Below the pieces are notes generated by a model. It worked only from the letters and a program-made list of their open reading frames with translations. It had not been told where the DNA came from and made no database searches. 64,000 nt of DNA from an uncultured Gammaproteobacteria bacterium (GTDB lineage Bacteria; Pseudomonadota; Gammaproteobacteria; Pseudomonadales; Pseudohongiellaceae), in NCBI GenBank assembly GCA_937898685.1, contig CALEJT010000076.1, positions 1 to 64,000 of the forward strand, given 5' to 3'. Position numbers and translations under genes: made by a program. This document shows positions 15,791 to 24,209 of the stretch, one piece after another (positions within the stretch are counted from its first letter, which is position 1; every line of letters begins with the position of its first letter).

Positions 15791-16837
15791 TTACTCTTCC
15801 AAGAGGCCGTCCACCGGGAGACGGATGGGGATACGTTGGTAGGGGTTGATTTTAAACACCCTCGGCCGCAGGGTCGCCGTCGAAACCTCGACGATTTCCG
15901 CGAGCGCCGTCGTCGCCACGTCCTGCATCACGCCATTTTCATCCGCACGCTCCTGCCGGGGATAGACCATGATCGTATAGATCGTGCTGGTCCGGGTATT
16001 GCCGATCCAGGGTCGCAGAGCCGCCATGTTCTCCGCCGGAATCAGACGTGCGACATCGCCGGGCCCGCGGAATTCGTTTTCTCGCCGAAATTCCACGATC
16101 GCTTGAATCGATTCGTCGTCGAGCCCCGGCAGGAGTTGCATCGCTTCCACCGTGGCCAGATTCAGGTTGATCTGATCGTTCGCCTCGCCATAGATCGTGA
16201 AGGCGGCGTCGAGGTCGACGTCGGCGAAGACTTCCGCAAAGCCCTTGATCAGCAGGATTTCCTCCACGCTCTCGATCGGGCCGTTGCGGGGCCGATAGGG
16301 TGGGTCGAGCGAAAGATAGTAGTCGGCTTCGGCACCGTCGGGGGCGGCGGCGTCATTGAGATCGGTCCAGTCGTTCCAGGCCGACATCAATTCACTCAAG
16401 CGCGCCGGATCGGCATCGTCGCCCAGGCGCTTCGCCAGAAGTTCGCGCAGAAAACCGCGACGAATCTCGCGCAGGTTGATCTTGCCGGCGTGATCGTAGA
16501 TGCGTACCACCACATCTTCGCTCTGCGGATAGTGCAGCCTGAGGGGCTCGCCGTTGAAACGATATTGCTCGGTACGATCGAGCGTATCGAGCTCGCGCGA
16601 TTCGAGGCTCTGCGGCATACGCGTGAGGATCAGCTCCATCTCCGCCTGATTCAGCGCCGAACTCAACGCCGCCCATTCCTGCAGGTCGGCGCGATGCAGA
16701 CGTGCCGCTTGCGCGCTGAGCCGGACCTGGCTGGCGATGACCGCAATGAGTATCGACAGTAGCGTGAGCGTCCAGAGCACCACCACCAGGACGGAGCCGC
16801 GGCCTTGTCTGGGTCGAGAGTGATCGTGCATCAACAT
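15791..16837 (-). CDS. gspK: Type II secretion minor pseudopilin GspK
   Basis: 348 aa. The ATG at 16837 overlaps the gspJ stop (TGATG). After the N-terminal MLMHDHSRPRQG comes the prepilin cut site and the hydrophobic helix SVLVVVLWTLTLLSILIAVIA; GspK has no Glu+5, as usual. The large insert domain and two helix-hairpin-helix-like segments (INLREIRRGFLRELL, and INLNLATVEAMQLLPGLDD) are diagnostic. GspK caps the I-J-K pseudopilus tip. Confidence 0.9.
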   Translation of the reverse strand: MLMHDHSRPRQGRGSVLVVVLWTLTLLSILIAVIASQVRLSAQAARLHRADLQEWAALSSALNQAEMELILTRMPQSLESRELDTLDRTEQYRFNGEPLRLHYPQSEDVVVRIYDHAGKINLREIRRGFLRELLAKRLGDDADPARLSELMSAWNDWTDLNDAAAPDGAEADYYLSLDPPYRPRNGPIESVEEILLIKGFAEVFADVDLDAAFTIYGEANDQINLNLATVEAMQLLPGLDDESIQAIVEFRRENEFRGPGDVARLIPAENMAALRPWIGNTRTSTIYTIMVYPRQERADENGVMQDVATTALAEIVEVSTATLRPRVFKINPYQRIPIRLPVDGLLEE

Positions 16838-17499
16838 CACCGCACTCCCTGCGTCGGCGCGATGTCCAGATGCCGATGGCTCTTGATCGGCGCGACCAGA
16901 TCGAGCGTCGGCGCTTCGCTGTCCCGATCGAGCGGCGTCAGCTTGATCTGCACCGCGATCGGCAGGCTCTGACGCTGCATGCCGTCCCAGGTGTCGAGCC
17001 ATTCCTTTTCTTCCACCGAGCGCTGCGAGAGATAACGGAACTCCGCCTCGTAGCCGGGTAGTAATCGCTGCAGGTCCAGCATCTCGAACCGGAAATCGGG
17101 GTTGTCGCCGAAGGCGGGGGTCAGTGCCAATTCCACGCCGCGCTGTGGATCGGAAGCGAGACGCCAAGCGGTGAGCCCAGCACGTCTCTGCGGCGACACG
17201 GCCGATACGAAACGTAGTTCGCGCTGCGTACCTTGGAAATAGACGAAGCGCGCCAAGCGTTCGCGATCGATGTAGCTGTGGGGGAAGGCGGCGAAGAGAG
17301 CACGCTCCAATTGCAGCAGTACCAGCGCTTCGTCGAGCTGACGGTCGAGCCCAGAGGTCTCGCGTTGCCATTCGCTGACGACGGTGTAGGTGCCGGCACT
17401 CAACACCCCGAGCAGCAAGGCCGTGAGCGCCAAGGACAGCAAGAGCTCCAACAGCGTGAAGCCACGCTGCCTGCGAAACGAAGACGGGGCAGCGTTCAT
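16837..17499 (-). CDS. gspJ: Type II secretion minor pseudopilin GspJ
   Basis: 220 aa. The ATG at 17499 overlaps the gspI stop in ATGA form, so it is preferred over an upstream in-frame start. Prepilin motif RQRGFTLLELLLSLALTALLLG (G before FTLLE) is followed by a beta-rich globular domain. It forms the tip complex with GspI and GspK. Confidence 0.9.
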   Translation of the reverse strand: MNAAPSSFRRQRGFTLLELLLSLALTALLLGVLSAGTYTVVSEWQRETSGLDRQLDEALVLLQLERALFAAFPHSYIDRERLARFVYFQGTQRELRFVSAVSPQRRAGLTAWRLASDPQRGVELALTPAFGDNPDFRFEMLDLQRLLPGYEAEFRYLSQRSVEEKEWLDTWDGMQRQSLPIAVQIKLTPLDRDSEAPTLDLVAPIKSHRHLDIAPTQGVR

Positions 17500-17873
17500 T
17501 CCGGCAGATCCAGTTCCACCCAATAGGTGCCTTCCACCAGCACCTCGCCGTTCTCCATCACACGATAGCCACGCAGAGACTGCGTCGTGGGCTGCGTTTT
17601 GCGTTGAGGTGTTTCCAGCTCGATGTTGTCGAAGAGTTGCAATTCACGATTGGCGAGGTCGACCACGACGTCCCCGCGCTCGTCATGCAACTGCGCGGTG
17701 TTGATCAAGCTGCGGACCGAGATCGAGTGCACCAGCGCGCGCTCGGCACTGAATGCAAGACGCTTGTTGCCGGCGATGACACTCAACAAGGCCCCGAGAG
17801 CCAGACCCGTGATGGTCATGGCCACCATCACTTCCAGTAACGTGAAGCCACGTGAGTTCTCAATCGGCTTCAT
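17496..17873 (-). CDS. gspI: Type II secretion minor pseudopilin GspI
   Basis: 125 aa from the ATG at 17873, which has GAGGA five bases upstream. Prepilin motif NSRGFTLLEVMVAMTITGLA, then the compact domain with LAFSAERALVHSISVRSLINTAQL and a C-terminal GTYWVELDLPE. Length and the order H-I-J-K fit GspI. It begins inside the gspH 3' end (14-base overlap). Confidence 0.88.
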   Translation of the reverse strand: MKPIENSRGFTLLEVMVAMTITGLALGALLSVIAGNKRLAFSAERALVHSISVRSLINTAQLHDERGDVVVDLANRELQLFDNIELETPQRKTQPTTQSLRGYRVMENGEVLVEGTYWVELDLPE

Positions 17874-18402
17874 CGAAATCCTCATTGCCATAAGCGCTGG
17901 CGATGCGACCGGTGATGGGATCGACGCGAATACGCGCACTTTGCGCGCCACGCGACAGCGACAGAATGCCACCGGTGCTGCCGCCCTGCGGGAAGAAGGT
18001 GATTTCCACGAAGTCTTCGGTTTGCGGGCTGTCGTTGTCGTCGAGTTGGAATTGCAGAACGAGGTCCTCGGTAACCCACGGGGTGAGGGCCTCATCCTCA
18101 CCCAGTTCCGCGATCATGTCTTTGCGCTCTTTGTAATCGGCGCTGTCGGGATCGAGTGCATGAAAGGCGGCGGTCCAGGGCTGGGCCTCGACGATTGCCG
18201 CGCGGCGGGCGTAGGTCAATGTGGCAACAGCCTTGCGTACCTCGCCACGAAAGCCGCCGCGATCACCGCTGAGCGTGGGGATGGTCAGTCCCAGCGCAAG
18301 CGCGATGACTGCGCAGACGACCAGGAGTTCGAGCAGGGTGAAACCCTGCTCGCGGAAGGGAAGCCGTTGCAAGCCGCGATCAATGGCGGATGTCTGCGGC
18401 AT
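17860..18402 (-). CDS. gspH: Type II secretion minor pseudopilin GspH
   Basis: 180 aa from the ATG at 18402; a GTG at 18414 in the same frame is an alternative. Prepilin motif REQGFTLLELLVVCAVIALAL is followed by a beta domain containing ATLTYARRAAIVEAQPWTAAF and ending in PITGRIASAYG, as in GspH. It starts inside the gspG 3' end (23-base overlap), suggesting coupling. Confidence 0.88.
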   Translation of the reverse strand: MPQTSAIDRGLQRLPFREQGFTLLELLVVCAVIALALGLTIPTLSGDRGGFRGEVRKAVATLTYARRAAIVEAQPWTAAFHALDPDSADYKERKDMIAELGEDEALTPWVTEDLVLQFQLDDNDSPQTEDFVEITFFPQGGSTGGILSLSRGAQSARIRVDPITGRIASAYGNEDFDEAD

Positions 18403-18778
18403 CACCCTCACCACCCGGCGCGCGGTCGGCGCCGTAGGACATCAACGAGAAGGTGTTGCCTTCGGCGCTATAGACGTACTCGTTGCCCCAGGGATCGAGC
18501 GGGATTTCCTTGATGTATGGCCCTGCCCAGGTGCCGCGGCCACTGTCGTTTTCCACCAGACCGTCGAGCGTCTGCGGATACGACCCCATGTCGAGACGAT
18601 AGGTATCGAGTGCAGTGGCGATGTTGGCCATCTGCGCCTGCGCCGTCGTGCGCTGACCACGACCCAGATTGTTCATCACCGCCGGCGCGACGATGACCGC
18701 CAGCATGCCGATGATGGCCACCACCACCATCAGTTCGATCATGGTGAAGCCGCGGTTGTATCGTTTCGTGCGTTTCAT
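18380..18778 (-). CDS. gspG: Type II secretion major pseudopilin GspG
   Basis: 132 aa. Prepilin motif YNRGFTMIELMVVVAIIGML with Glu+5, then the GspG signature LDTYRLDMGSYPQTLDGL and DPWGNEYVY, including the calcium-loop region near the C-terminus. It builds the pseudopilus shaft. It lies 42 bases downstream of gspD; usual length for the family. Confidence 0.95.
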   Translation of the reverse strand: MKRTKRYNRGFTMIELMVVVAIIGMLAVIVAPAVMNNLGRGQRTTAQAQMANIATALDTYRLDMGSYPQTLDGLVENDSGRGTWAGPYIKEIPLDPWGNEYVYSAEGNTFSLMSYGADRAPGGEGDAADIRH

Positions 18779-18820
18779 GAGTTACCTCTTCAATCGTAAG
18801 TCATTGGCGTGAAGCCCGTT

Positions 18821-20983
18821 TCAGAGACCGGCTTCTTCGAACAATTCTCTGACCTTGGCGAAGCTGTCGCGGAAGGTCTGCATCACCGCGGTGTCGCGTG
18901 CATCACCGTAGATGATCTGCGGCCGCAGAATCACGAATAGCTCGCGGCGACGCACCGAGTTGTCGGTGTAGGAGAAGAGACGACCGGCCAGCGGAATCTT
19001 CATCAGGTAGGGGATGCCACTTTGCAGATCACTGTTCTCCTCCTGAATCAGACCACCAAGTGCGATGGTGGTTTGATCCGCCACCACCAATGAAGTGCTG
19101 ATCTCCTGATTGCTGAAGGTGGGGTTGCCGGCGATCTGCGAGGTGCCTTCCACCGACGACAGGCGCTGCTGGATCTCGAGGCTGATGTAGCCATCATCGT
19201 TGATCTGCGGCGTGATGGTGAGCTCGATGCCCACGTCGGTATAGGCGATGTTCTGCGTGGCGATGCCGTTGCCGCTCACCGTCGTGCCGTTGTTCACCGG
19301 CACGTTCTGGCCCACCTTGAAGATGCCTTCCTGTTTGTTGCGTGCCAGGATGGTCGGACGCGAGAGCAGGCGCACATCGTTGTCTTCGGCGATGGCGTTG
19401 AGCGTAGCCTCTATCGCGGCAGACCCTTCGATGAAGTTACGGGTGAACAGCAGGCCAGAGCCGGGGATGATCTGTCCGGTCTCCTCATCGACGAAGTTGG
19501 GCAGGAAGTTGGTGGAGACGTTCGACGAACCTGAGCCGAGATTCTCCGACACGATGCTCCAGTCGATGCCGAACTTGGTGGCGTCGGTGAGCGTCACCTG
19601 ACCGATCACGGCATGGATGAGCACCTGCGGCGGCACGCGATCGAGCGCACCGATGGTGCTGAGCAGTTGCCGATATTCGCGCGGTGTGGCGCGCACCAAC
19701 AGACTGTTCGTGTCCTCATCGGCCACGATCGTCACGGTGATGTTCGCCGAAACGGCGTCGCCATTTTCATTCGCTGCATTGTCCGTTTGCGGCGATGGTT
19801 GCTGCGCATCGAAGGGCTGGAACCGCTCCTGGTTTTCTTCCGGCACCAGGGGGCTGGCGAAGGGCCGCTGCGGGCGGCGGGGCCGCGGTTGAGTCGTGCT
19901 TTCCTGACCGAAGGCATTGTTGAGCGTCTGCGCCAGTGCCACCGCATCGAGATTCTTCACGCGATAGACGAAGAGCTGTTCGGTCTGTTCCTGCGACGAC
20001 GCGTCGAGCAGGCGGATCCAGCGATCGACTTCGGTGAAGCCGCGATTCGCCGGCGCCACCACCAACACGGCATTCACGCGATCGAGTCCCAGCACCTGAT
20101 AGGAAGGCTGATCGCCTTCGATCAACTGCAATACGGCAGCCAGTTCTTCCGCCACCTCGCTCGCACTCGAATTACTGAGTTCGTAGAGACGAATGCCCTG
20201 GTTCTGGAAGGGATCATCATCGACCACGGACAGCAACGCGTTGACGCGCGCAAGTTCCTGTGGCGTACCCGTGATGCCCAGCAGGTTGCCGGTGCCGAGT
20301 CGAATCACACGTCCTTCCGTAGGCAGCATGGGCGCAAGGATCGCTTGTGCGGCCTCCGCCGAGATGTAGCGCAGCGGTGTCACCTGCAGCACTTCGGAGC
20401 TGGTGGCTTGGTCGAGGAATTGCGGCAGTACCAGTTCCGACGGCACACGCGCCGGGTCGCGACGGAACTGATAGACGTTGCCGCTTTGTTCGATCGTCAC
20501 GCCGGCACTGCGCGCAAGCGCGCGCATCAGGGGCCAGATGTCTTCATAACGCAGGGGATTGTTGGGTGAGGTTCGCACGCTCACACGGAAGTCGATGCTG
20601 GGATCGATCACCATGTTGATGCCGAGCGCATCGCCCAGCTGCTCGAACACCACGCGCAGATCTTCTTGCTCGTAGTTCAGTTCCACCACGTCGTTGGCCG
20701 GCGGGGTGCCGGGCGGCGGAGTTTCCGTGAAACGACCGAGCTGAATCACGCGACCTTCGCGGTTGATGGCCTCCGCCAGATTTTCGACTTCGCTGGGCTC
20801 GTCCTGGGGAAGGGGAGCGGCAGCGGTCGGTGGCGGCGTCGGCGCTGGCGCGGCCGTGGCGGCGGGCGCGACCGTTGCGGTGCTGGTAAAGGAGGTACAG
20901 GCACCGAGCGCGAGACTCAGACTCAGAGCCAAAGCGCCGCGGCGATAGGGGAGTTCGAGAGATGTGATCAAACGAGTGTGCAC
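18821..20983 (-). CDS. gspD: Type II secretion secretin GspD, lipoprotein form
   Basis: 720 aa. The N-terminus ends in a lipobox (SLALGAC, Cys29, then Thr at +2), so the secretin is probably lipid-anchored. Most GspD have a type I signal; HxcQ of Pseudomonas aeruginosa is a known liposecretin that needs no pilotin. After a Pro/Ala/Thr linker (about 35-65) come N0 (about 88-160) and N1-N3 domains, with a Gln/Pro-rich insert at about 375-415 in N3, and the secretin domain (about 455-700) with VPVNNGTTVSGNGIATQNIAYTDVGIELTITPQI, the gate region and VRRRELFVILRPQII. It sits between gspF and gspG. Confidence 0.93.
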   Translation of the reverse strand: MHTRLITSLELPYRRGALALSLSLALGACTSFTSTATVAPAATAAPAPTPPPTAAAPLPQDEPSEVENLAEAINREGRVIQLGRFTETPPPGTPPANDVVELNYEQEDLRVVFEQLGDALGINMVIDPSIDFRVSVRTSPNNPLRYEDIWPLMRALARSAGVTIEQSGNVYQFRRDPARVPSELVLPQFLDQATSSEVLQVTPLRYISAEAAQAILAPMLPTEGRVIRLGTGNLLGITGTPQELARVNALLSVVDDDPFQNQGIRLYELSNSSASEVAEELAAVLQLIEGDQPSYQVLGLDRVNAVLVVAPANRGFTEVDRWIRLLDASSQEQTEQLFVYRVKNLDAVALAQTLNNAFGQESTTQPRPRRPQRPFASPLVPEENQERFQPFDAQQPSPQTDNAANENGDAVSANITVTIVADEDTNSLLVRATPREYRQLLSTIGALDRVPPQVLIHAVIGQVTLTDATKFGIDWSIVSENLGSGSSNVSTNFLPNFVDEETGQIIPGSGLLFTRNFIEGSAAIEATLNAIAEDNDVRLLSRPTILARNKQEGIFKVGQNVPVNNGTTVSGNGIATQNIAYTDVGIELTITPQINDDGYISLEIQQRLSSVEGTSQIAGNPTFSNQEISTSLVVADQTTIALGGLIQEENSDLQSGIPYLMKIPLAGRLFSYTDNSVRRRELFVILRPQIIYGDARDTAVMQTFRDSFAKVRELFEEAGL

Positions 20984-20993
20984 ACAGCGTTCC

Positions 20994-22199
20994 TCAGAAA
21001 TCGAGCGTATTCATGCTGAATACCGCAGACAGCATGACGATCAATATGGCGCCGACGGCGATGCCCAGGATCAGGATCAACGCCGGCTGCAGCGCATTCA
21101 CTAGCCGCTGCATTTCGTCCTTGACGTAGTTGTCGAACGTTTCGGCGATCTTGCGCAGGATGGAGCCCGTGCGCCCCGACTCTTCGCCAACCGTTACCAA
21201 CTGATGCAACAGCACGGGAAATTGCCGCGTGCGTGCGAGCGCCGCACCGAGCCCCGTGCCACCACGAACATCTTCTTCCACCTGCCGCAGCTGTTTGACG
21301 AGCGCGGTATTGTTCACGACGTCGCGCGCCACACGTAGCCCGCGAATGAGGGGAATGCCTGCACCCAAGAGCGCCCCCAGCGTACGACTGAAAGTGGCAA
21401 CGTCACGATAGAGCAGGATCTTGCCAGCCAGCGGCAATTTGAGCAGAGCGGCGTCGAGCTGCAGGCGTCGCTCGGGATCCTTGCGCCACCAGCGCCAATA
21501 GGCCACCACGCCCATGCTTGCCGGCACTATCAACCAGCCGTAGCTCTTCAGCGCTGCACTGAGGTCCAACAGAAACTGCGCCGAAGGTGGAATCTCACTG
21601 CCCACGTTCTCGAAGATCGCGGCGAACTGCGGAATCACGAACACCAGGAGCAGGGTCACCGAAAGAATGCCGGTCACCAGGAGCACGATCGGATAGGTGA
21701 GCGATGAAAGCACATGCCGTCGCGTCGCCTCCGCCGCTTCCAGGAAGTTGGCGAGATCCGGCAACAACTGGTCCAGAATGCCGCCGGTTTCGCCGGCACG
21801 CACCAGGTTCACGTAGAGGCGTGAGAACACTTCGGGTCGCAGTTCCATGGCATCGGCCAAACTTTTTCCTTCCTTGACGTCGCGCCGCAGCGAGGCAACG
21901 AGACGCTTCATGTGATCCTTTTCCGTGATGCCTTCGAGCAGGGACAAGGCCTTGTCGAGCGGCACACGGGCTTCGATCAGAGTGCACAGACCATTCGTGA
22001 AATCCACGAGGTCCGCGTTCTTGATCCGGCCATCGCCGACGGCGCGCGCCTGTTCGCTCGTAGCCTTGATGCGCAGCGGCGTCAGCTTGCGCGCCTGCAG
22101 TTGCGCCACCGCCTCGCGTTCCGACTCCGCACTCAAGTGGCCGGTGAGTATGTTTCCGCCGGCGTCACAGGCCTGATATTGATAGTGTTGGACGCTCAT
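20994..22199 (-). CDS. gspF: Type II secretion inner-membrane platform protein GspF
   Basis: 401 aa. Two T2SF domains (about 68-190 and 270-395) with the family wording LIEARVPLDKALSLLEG and LLGAGIPLIRGLRVARDVV, and three TM helices (about 168-190, 217-240, 370-395). It is the polytopic platform that couples GspE to pseudopilus assembly. The ATG overlaps the gspE stop by 4 bases (ATGA). Confidence 0.95.
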   Translation of the reverse strand: MSVQHYQYQACDAGGNILTGHLSAESEREAVAQLQARKLTPLRIKATSEQARAVGDGRIKNADLVDFTNGLCTLIEARVPLDKALSLLEGITEKDHMKRLVASLRRDVKEGKSLADAMELRPEVFSRLYVNLVRAGETGGILDQLLPDLANFLEAAEATRRHVLSSLTYPIVLLVTGILSVTLLLVFVIPQFAAIFENVGSEIPPSAQFLLDLSAALKSYGWLIVPASMGVVAYWRWWRKDPERRLQLDAALLKLPLAGKILLYRDVATFSRTLGALLGAGIPLIRGLRVARDVVNNTALVKQLRQVEEDVRGGTGLGAALARTRQFPVLLHQLVTVGEESGRTGSILRKIAETFDNYVKDEMQRLVNALQPALILILGIAVGAILIVMLSAVFSMNTLDF

Positions 22200-23647
22200 A
22201 TCGCGCGCGTCACCCTCACTACTTCTTCAGGCGTGGTCAGCCCCTGACGCAGTTTGTCGAGCGCATCTTCGCGCAGCGTCAGCATGCCTTCGTTGATGGC
22301 GTGACGGCGGATGACGTTGGCATCGGCACCGCTCGTGATGAGATGGCGCAGTTCGTCCGACATCATCATCAATTCATAGAGCCCCACACGACCGCGATAG
22401 CCCGTACCACCACAGCGCTCGCAACCAGTACCGCGCCGTAGCAATGGGAAATCCTTGGCATCGACTTCGAGCACGAGAGCTTCGTCTTCCGTCATCGGCG
22501 CTTCCTGGACACAGTCGGTGCACACACGGCGCACGAGGCGCTGTGCCTGTACGGCGAGCAGGCTCGAGCTGATGAGATAGCTTTCCACGCCCATGTCCTG
22601 CAGACGCGTGATGGCACCGGCGGCATCGTTCGTGTGCAAGGTGGAGAACACCAAGTGGCCGGTGAGCGCGGATTCGATCGCGATCTCGGCAGTCTCGTGG
22701 TCGCGGATCTCTCCGATCATCAGGATGTCGGGGTCCTGGCGCACGATCGAACGCAGGCCGGAAGCAAAGCTGAGGCCGATCGCCGGATTCACTTGAATCT
22801 GCGTGATACCGGCGAGCTGATATTCCACCGGATCTTCGACAGTGACGATCTTGTGTTTGACGCTATTGATCTTCTCCAGCGTGCCGTAGAGCGTCGTGGT
22901 CTTACCGCTACCGGTGGGGCCGGTGATGAGGATCAGACCATGCGGCTGCGTGATGACCTTCAGGTAGTTCTTCAACACACGCTCGGGCATGCCGAGGTCG
23001 GCGAGGTCGATCGAGAGATCGGCACGATCGAGGATACGCAGCACGATCGATTCTCCGAGCACACCAGGCAAGGTCGACACACGCATGTCGAGGTCGCGAT
23101 TGCCGATGCGGTAGTCGATGCGACCGTCCTGCGGCAAACGCTTTTCGCCGATGTCGAGGCGCGCCATCAGTTTCAAACGCGAAGCCACTGCCGACTGAAT
23201 GCGGATCGGCAGACGTTCGATGCGCGTCATGATGCCATCCACACGGCAACGAACTTCGAGATAGTTTTCGTTCGGCTCGAAGTGAATGTCACTGGCATTG
23301 AGGTCGAGCGCGCGTGCGAAGAGGTGATTCACGAGGCGGATGATCGGCGCTTCGGAATCCATGTCGGCGAAGTCTTCGTCTTCGCGGAAACCGGAAAAGG
23401 CTTCGTCTTCGGCATTGATCTGCGGCGAGAGCTCCGCGCGCCAATGTTTGATCAAGCGCGCGACTTCTTCCGGCGTACCGGCACGGAAGCGGATGTGTTC
23501 GCCAACGACGAAACGCACACGGGAGCGTAGTTCGATCGAGGGCAACTCGGCGTAAACGAGTTCGGCACTGCTATCGAAGTTCAGCGCCGGCGCGAGGCCC
23601 GCGGGTTCGAGCAGTTGGGAGAAGACTGGCAGTGTCATGGCGCCCAT
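22196..23647 (-). CDS. gspE: Type II secretion ATPase GspE
   Basis: 483 aa from the ATG at 23647, which has GAGGGG six bases upstream. N-terminal N2E domain, then the hexameric ATPase: Walker A GPTGSGKTT, Asp box and Walker B IVRQDPDILMIGEIRDHETAEIA, His box GHLVFSTLHTNDA, and the zinc tetracysteine CTDCVQ ... CERCGGTGYRGR. It is shorter at the N-terminus than GspE proteins that have an N1E domain. It powers pseudopilus growth with GspL and GspF. Confidence 0.95.
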   Translation of the reverse strand: MGAMTLPVFSQLLEPAGLAPALNFDSSAELVYAELPSIELRSRVRFVVGEHIRFRAGTPEEVARLIKHWRAELSPQINAEDEAFSGFREDEDFADMDSEAPIIRLVNHLFARALDLNASDIHFEPNENYLEVRCRVDGIMTRIERLPIRIQSAVASRLKLMARLDIGEKRLPQDGRIDYRIGNRDLDMRVSTLPGVLGESIVLRILDRADLSIDLADLGMPERVLKNYLKVITQPHGLILITGPTGSGKTTTLYGTLEKINSVKHKIVTVEDPVEYQLAGITQIQVNPAIGLSFASGLRSIVRQDPDILMIGEIRDHETAEIAIESALTGHLVFSTLHTNDAAGAITRLQDMGVESYLISSSLLAVQAQRLVRRVCTDCVQEAPMTEDEALVLEVDAKDFPLLRRGTGCERCGGTGYRGRVGLYELMMMSDELRHLITSGADANVIRRHAINEGMLTLREDALDKLRQGLTTPEEVVRVTRAI

Positions 23648-23657
23648 GCTGTTCCCC

Positions 23658-24209
23658 TCACCGACGTGCTGCCGCGTTGGCCTGCACACGACCGAAGGCA
23701 GTCACGGTGATAGAGCCCGTGTACTGACGGCGGTTGCGCGTGATGGTGAAAGACTGCACGAAAAGTCGCGGACGCAGTTCCTGCAGGGCATTGAGGAAGG
23801 GCAGGATGTCTTCCTGATTCAGCGTGAAGTTCATGTCCTGCGTCACCATCAACCAATCGCCGACATAGTTGTAGCGCGCCACACTCATTTCGCGGATACC
23901 GAGATTGCTGCGCTCCACCGCGGCACGCAGCGAACGCTGCACGCTGTTGCCGATCAGGTTGGCGTCGCTGCCCTGGAAGATCCACGACTGCAATTCGCTG
24001 ACTTCGATGTTCTTGAGTTGCGCACGTTCCTGCCATTCGGCGGTGGCAGCGGCGAGCGCCTGGTAGCGTGCGATGCGTTCTTCCAAGAGCGCGATGTCTT
24101 CACGTCCCTGCTGGTAATAACCGACCAGGGCCGGCACGACCCGCAGGATCAACACCAGCGCAAACAGGATGCCGGCGAAGAGGACGAGCTGTCGTTCGCG
24201 CGGTTTCAT
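23658..24209 (-). CDS. gspM: GspM-like type II secretion assembly protein
   Basis: 183 aa. Short cytoplasmic start, one TM helix (about 8-28, LVLFAGILFALVLILRVVPAL), a coiled coil (about 35-75) and a ferredoxin-like periplasmic domain ending SFTITRNRRQYTGSITVTAFGRV. Size, topology and the one-base overlap with the GspL-like gene fit GspM, which binds GspL. PilO-type proteins have the same fold; context decides for GspM. Confidence 0.75.
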   Translation of the reverse strand: MKPRERQLVLFAGILFALVLILRVVPALVGYYQQGREDIALLEERIARYQALAAATAEWQERAQLKNIEVSELQSWIFQGSDANLIGNSVQRSLRAAVERSNLGIREMSVARYNYVGDWLMVTQDMNFTLNQEDILPFLNALQELRPRLFVQSFTITRNRRQYTGSITVTAFGRVQANAAARR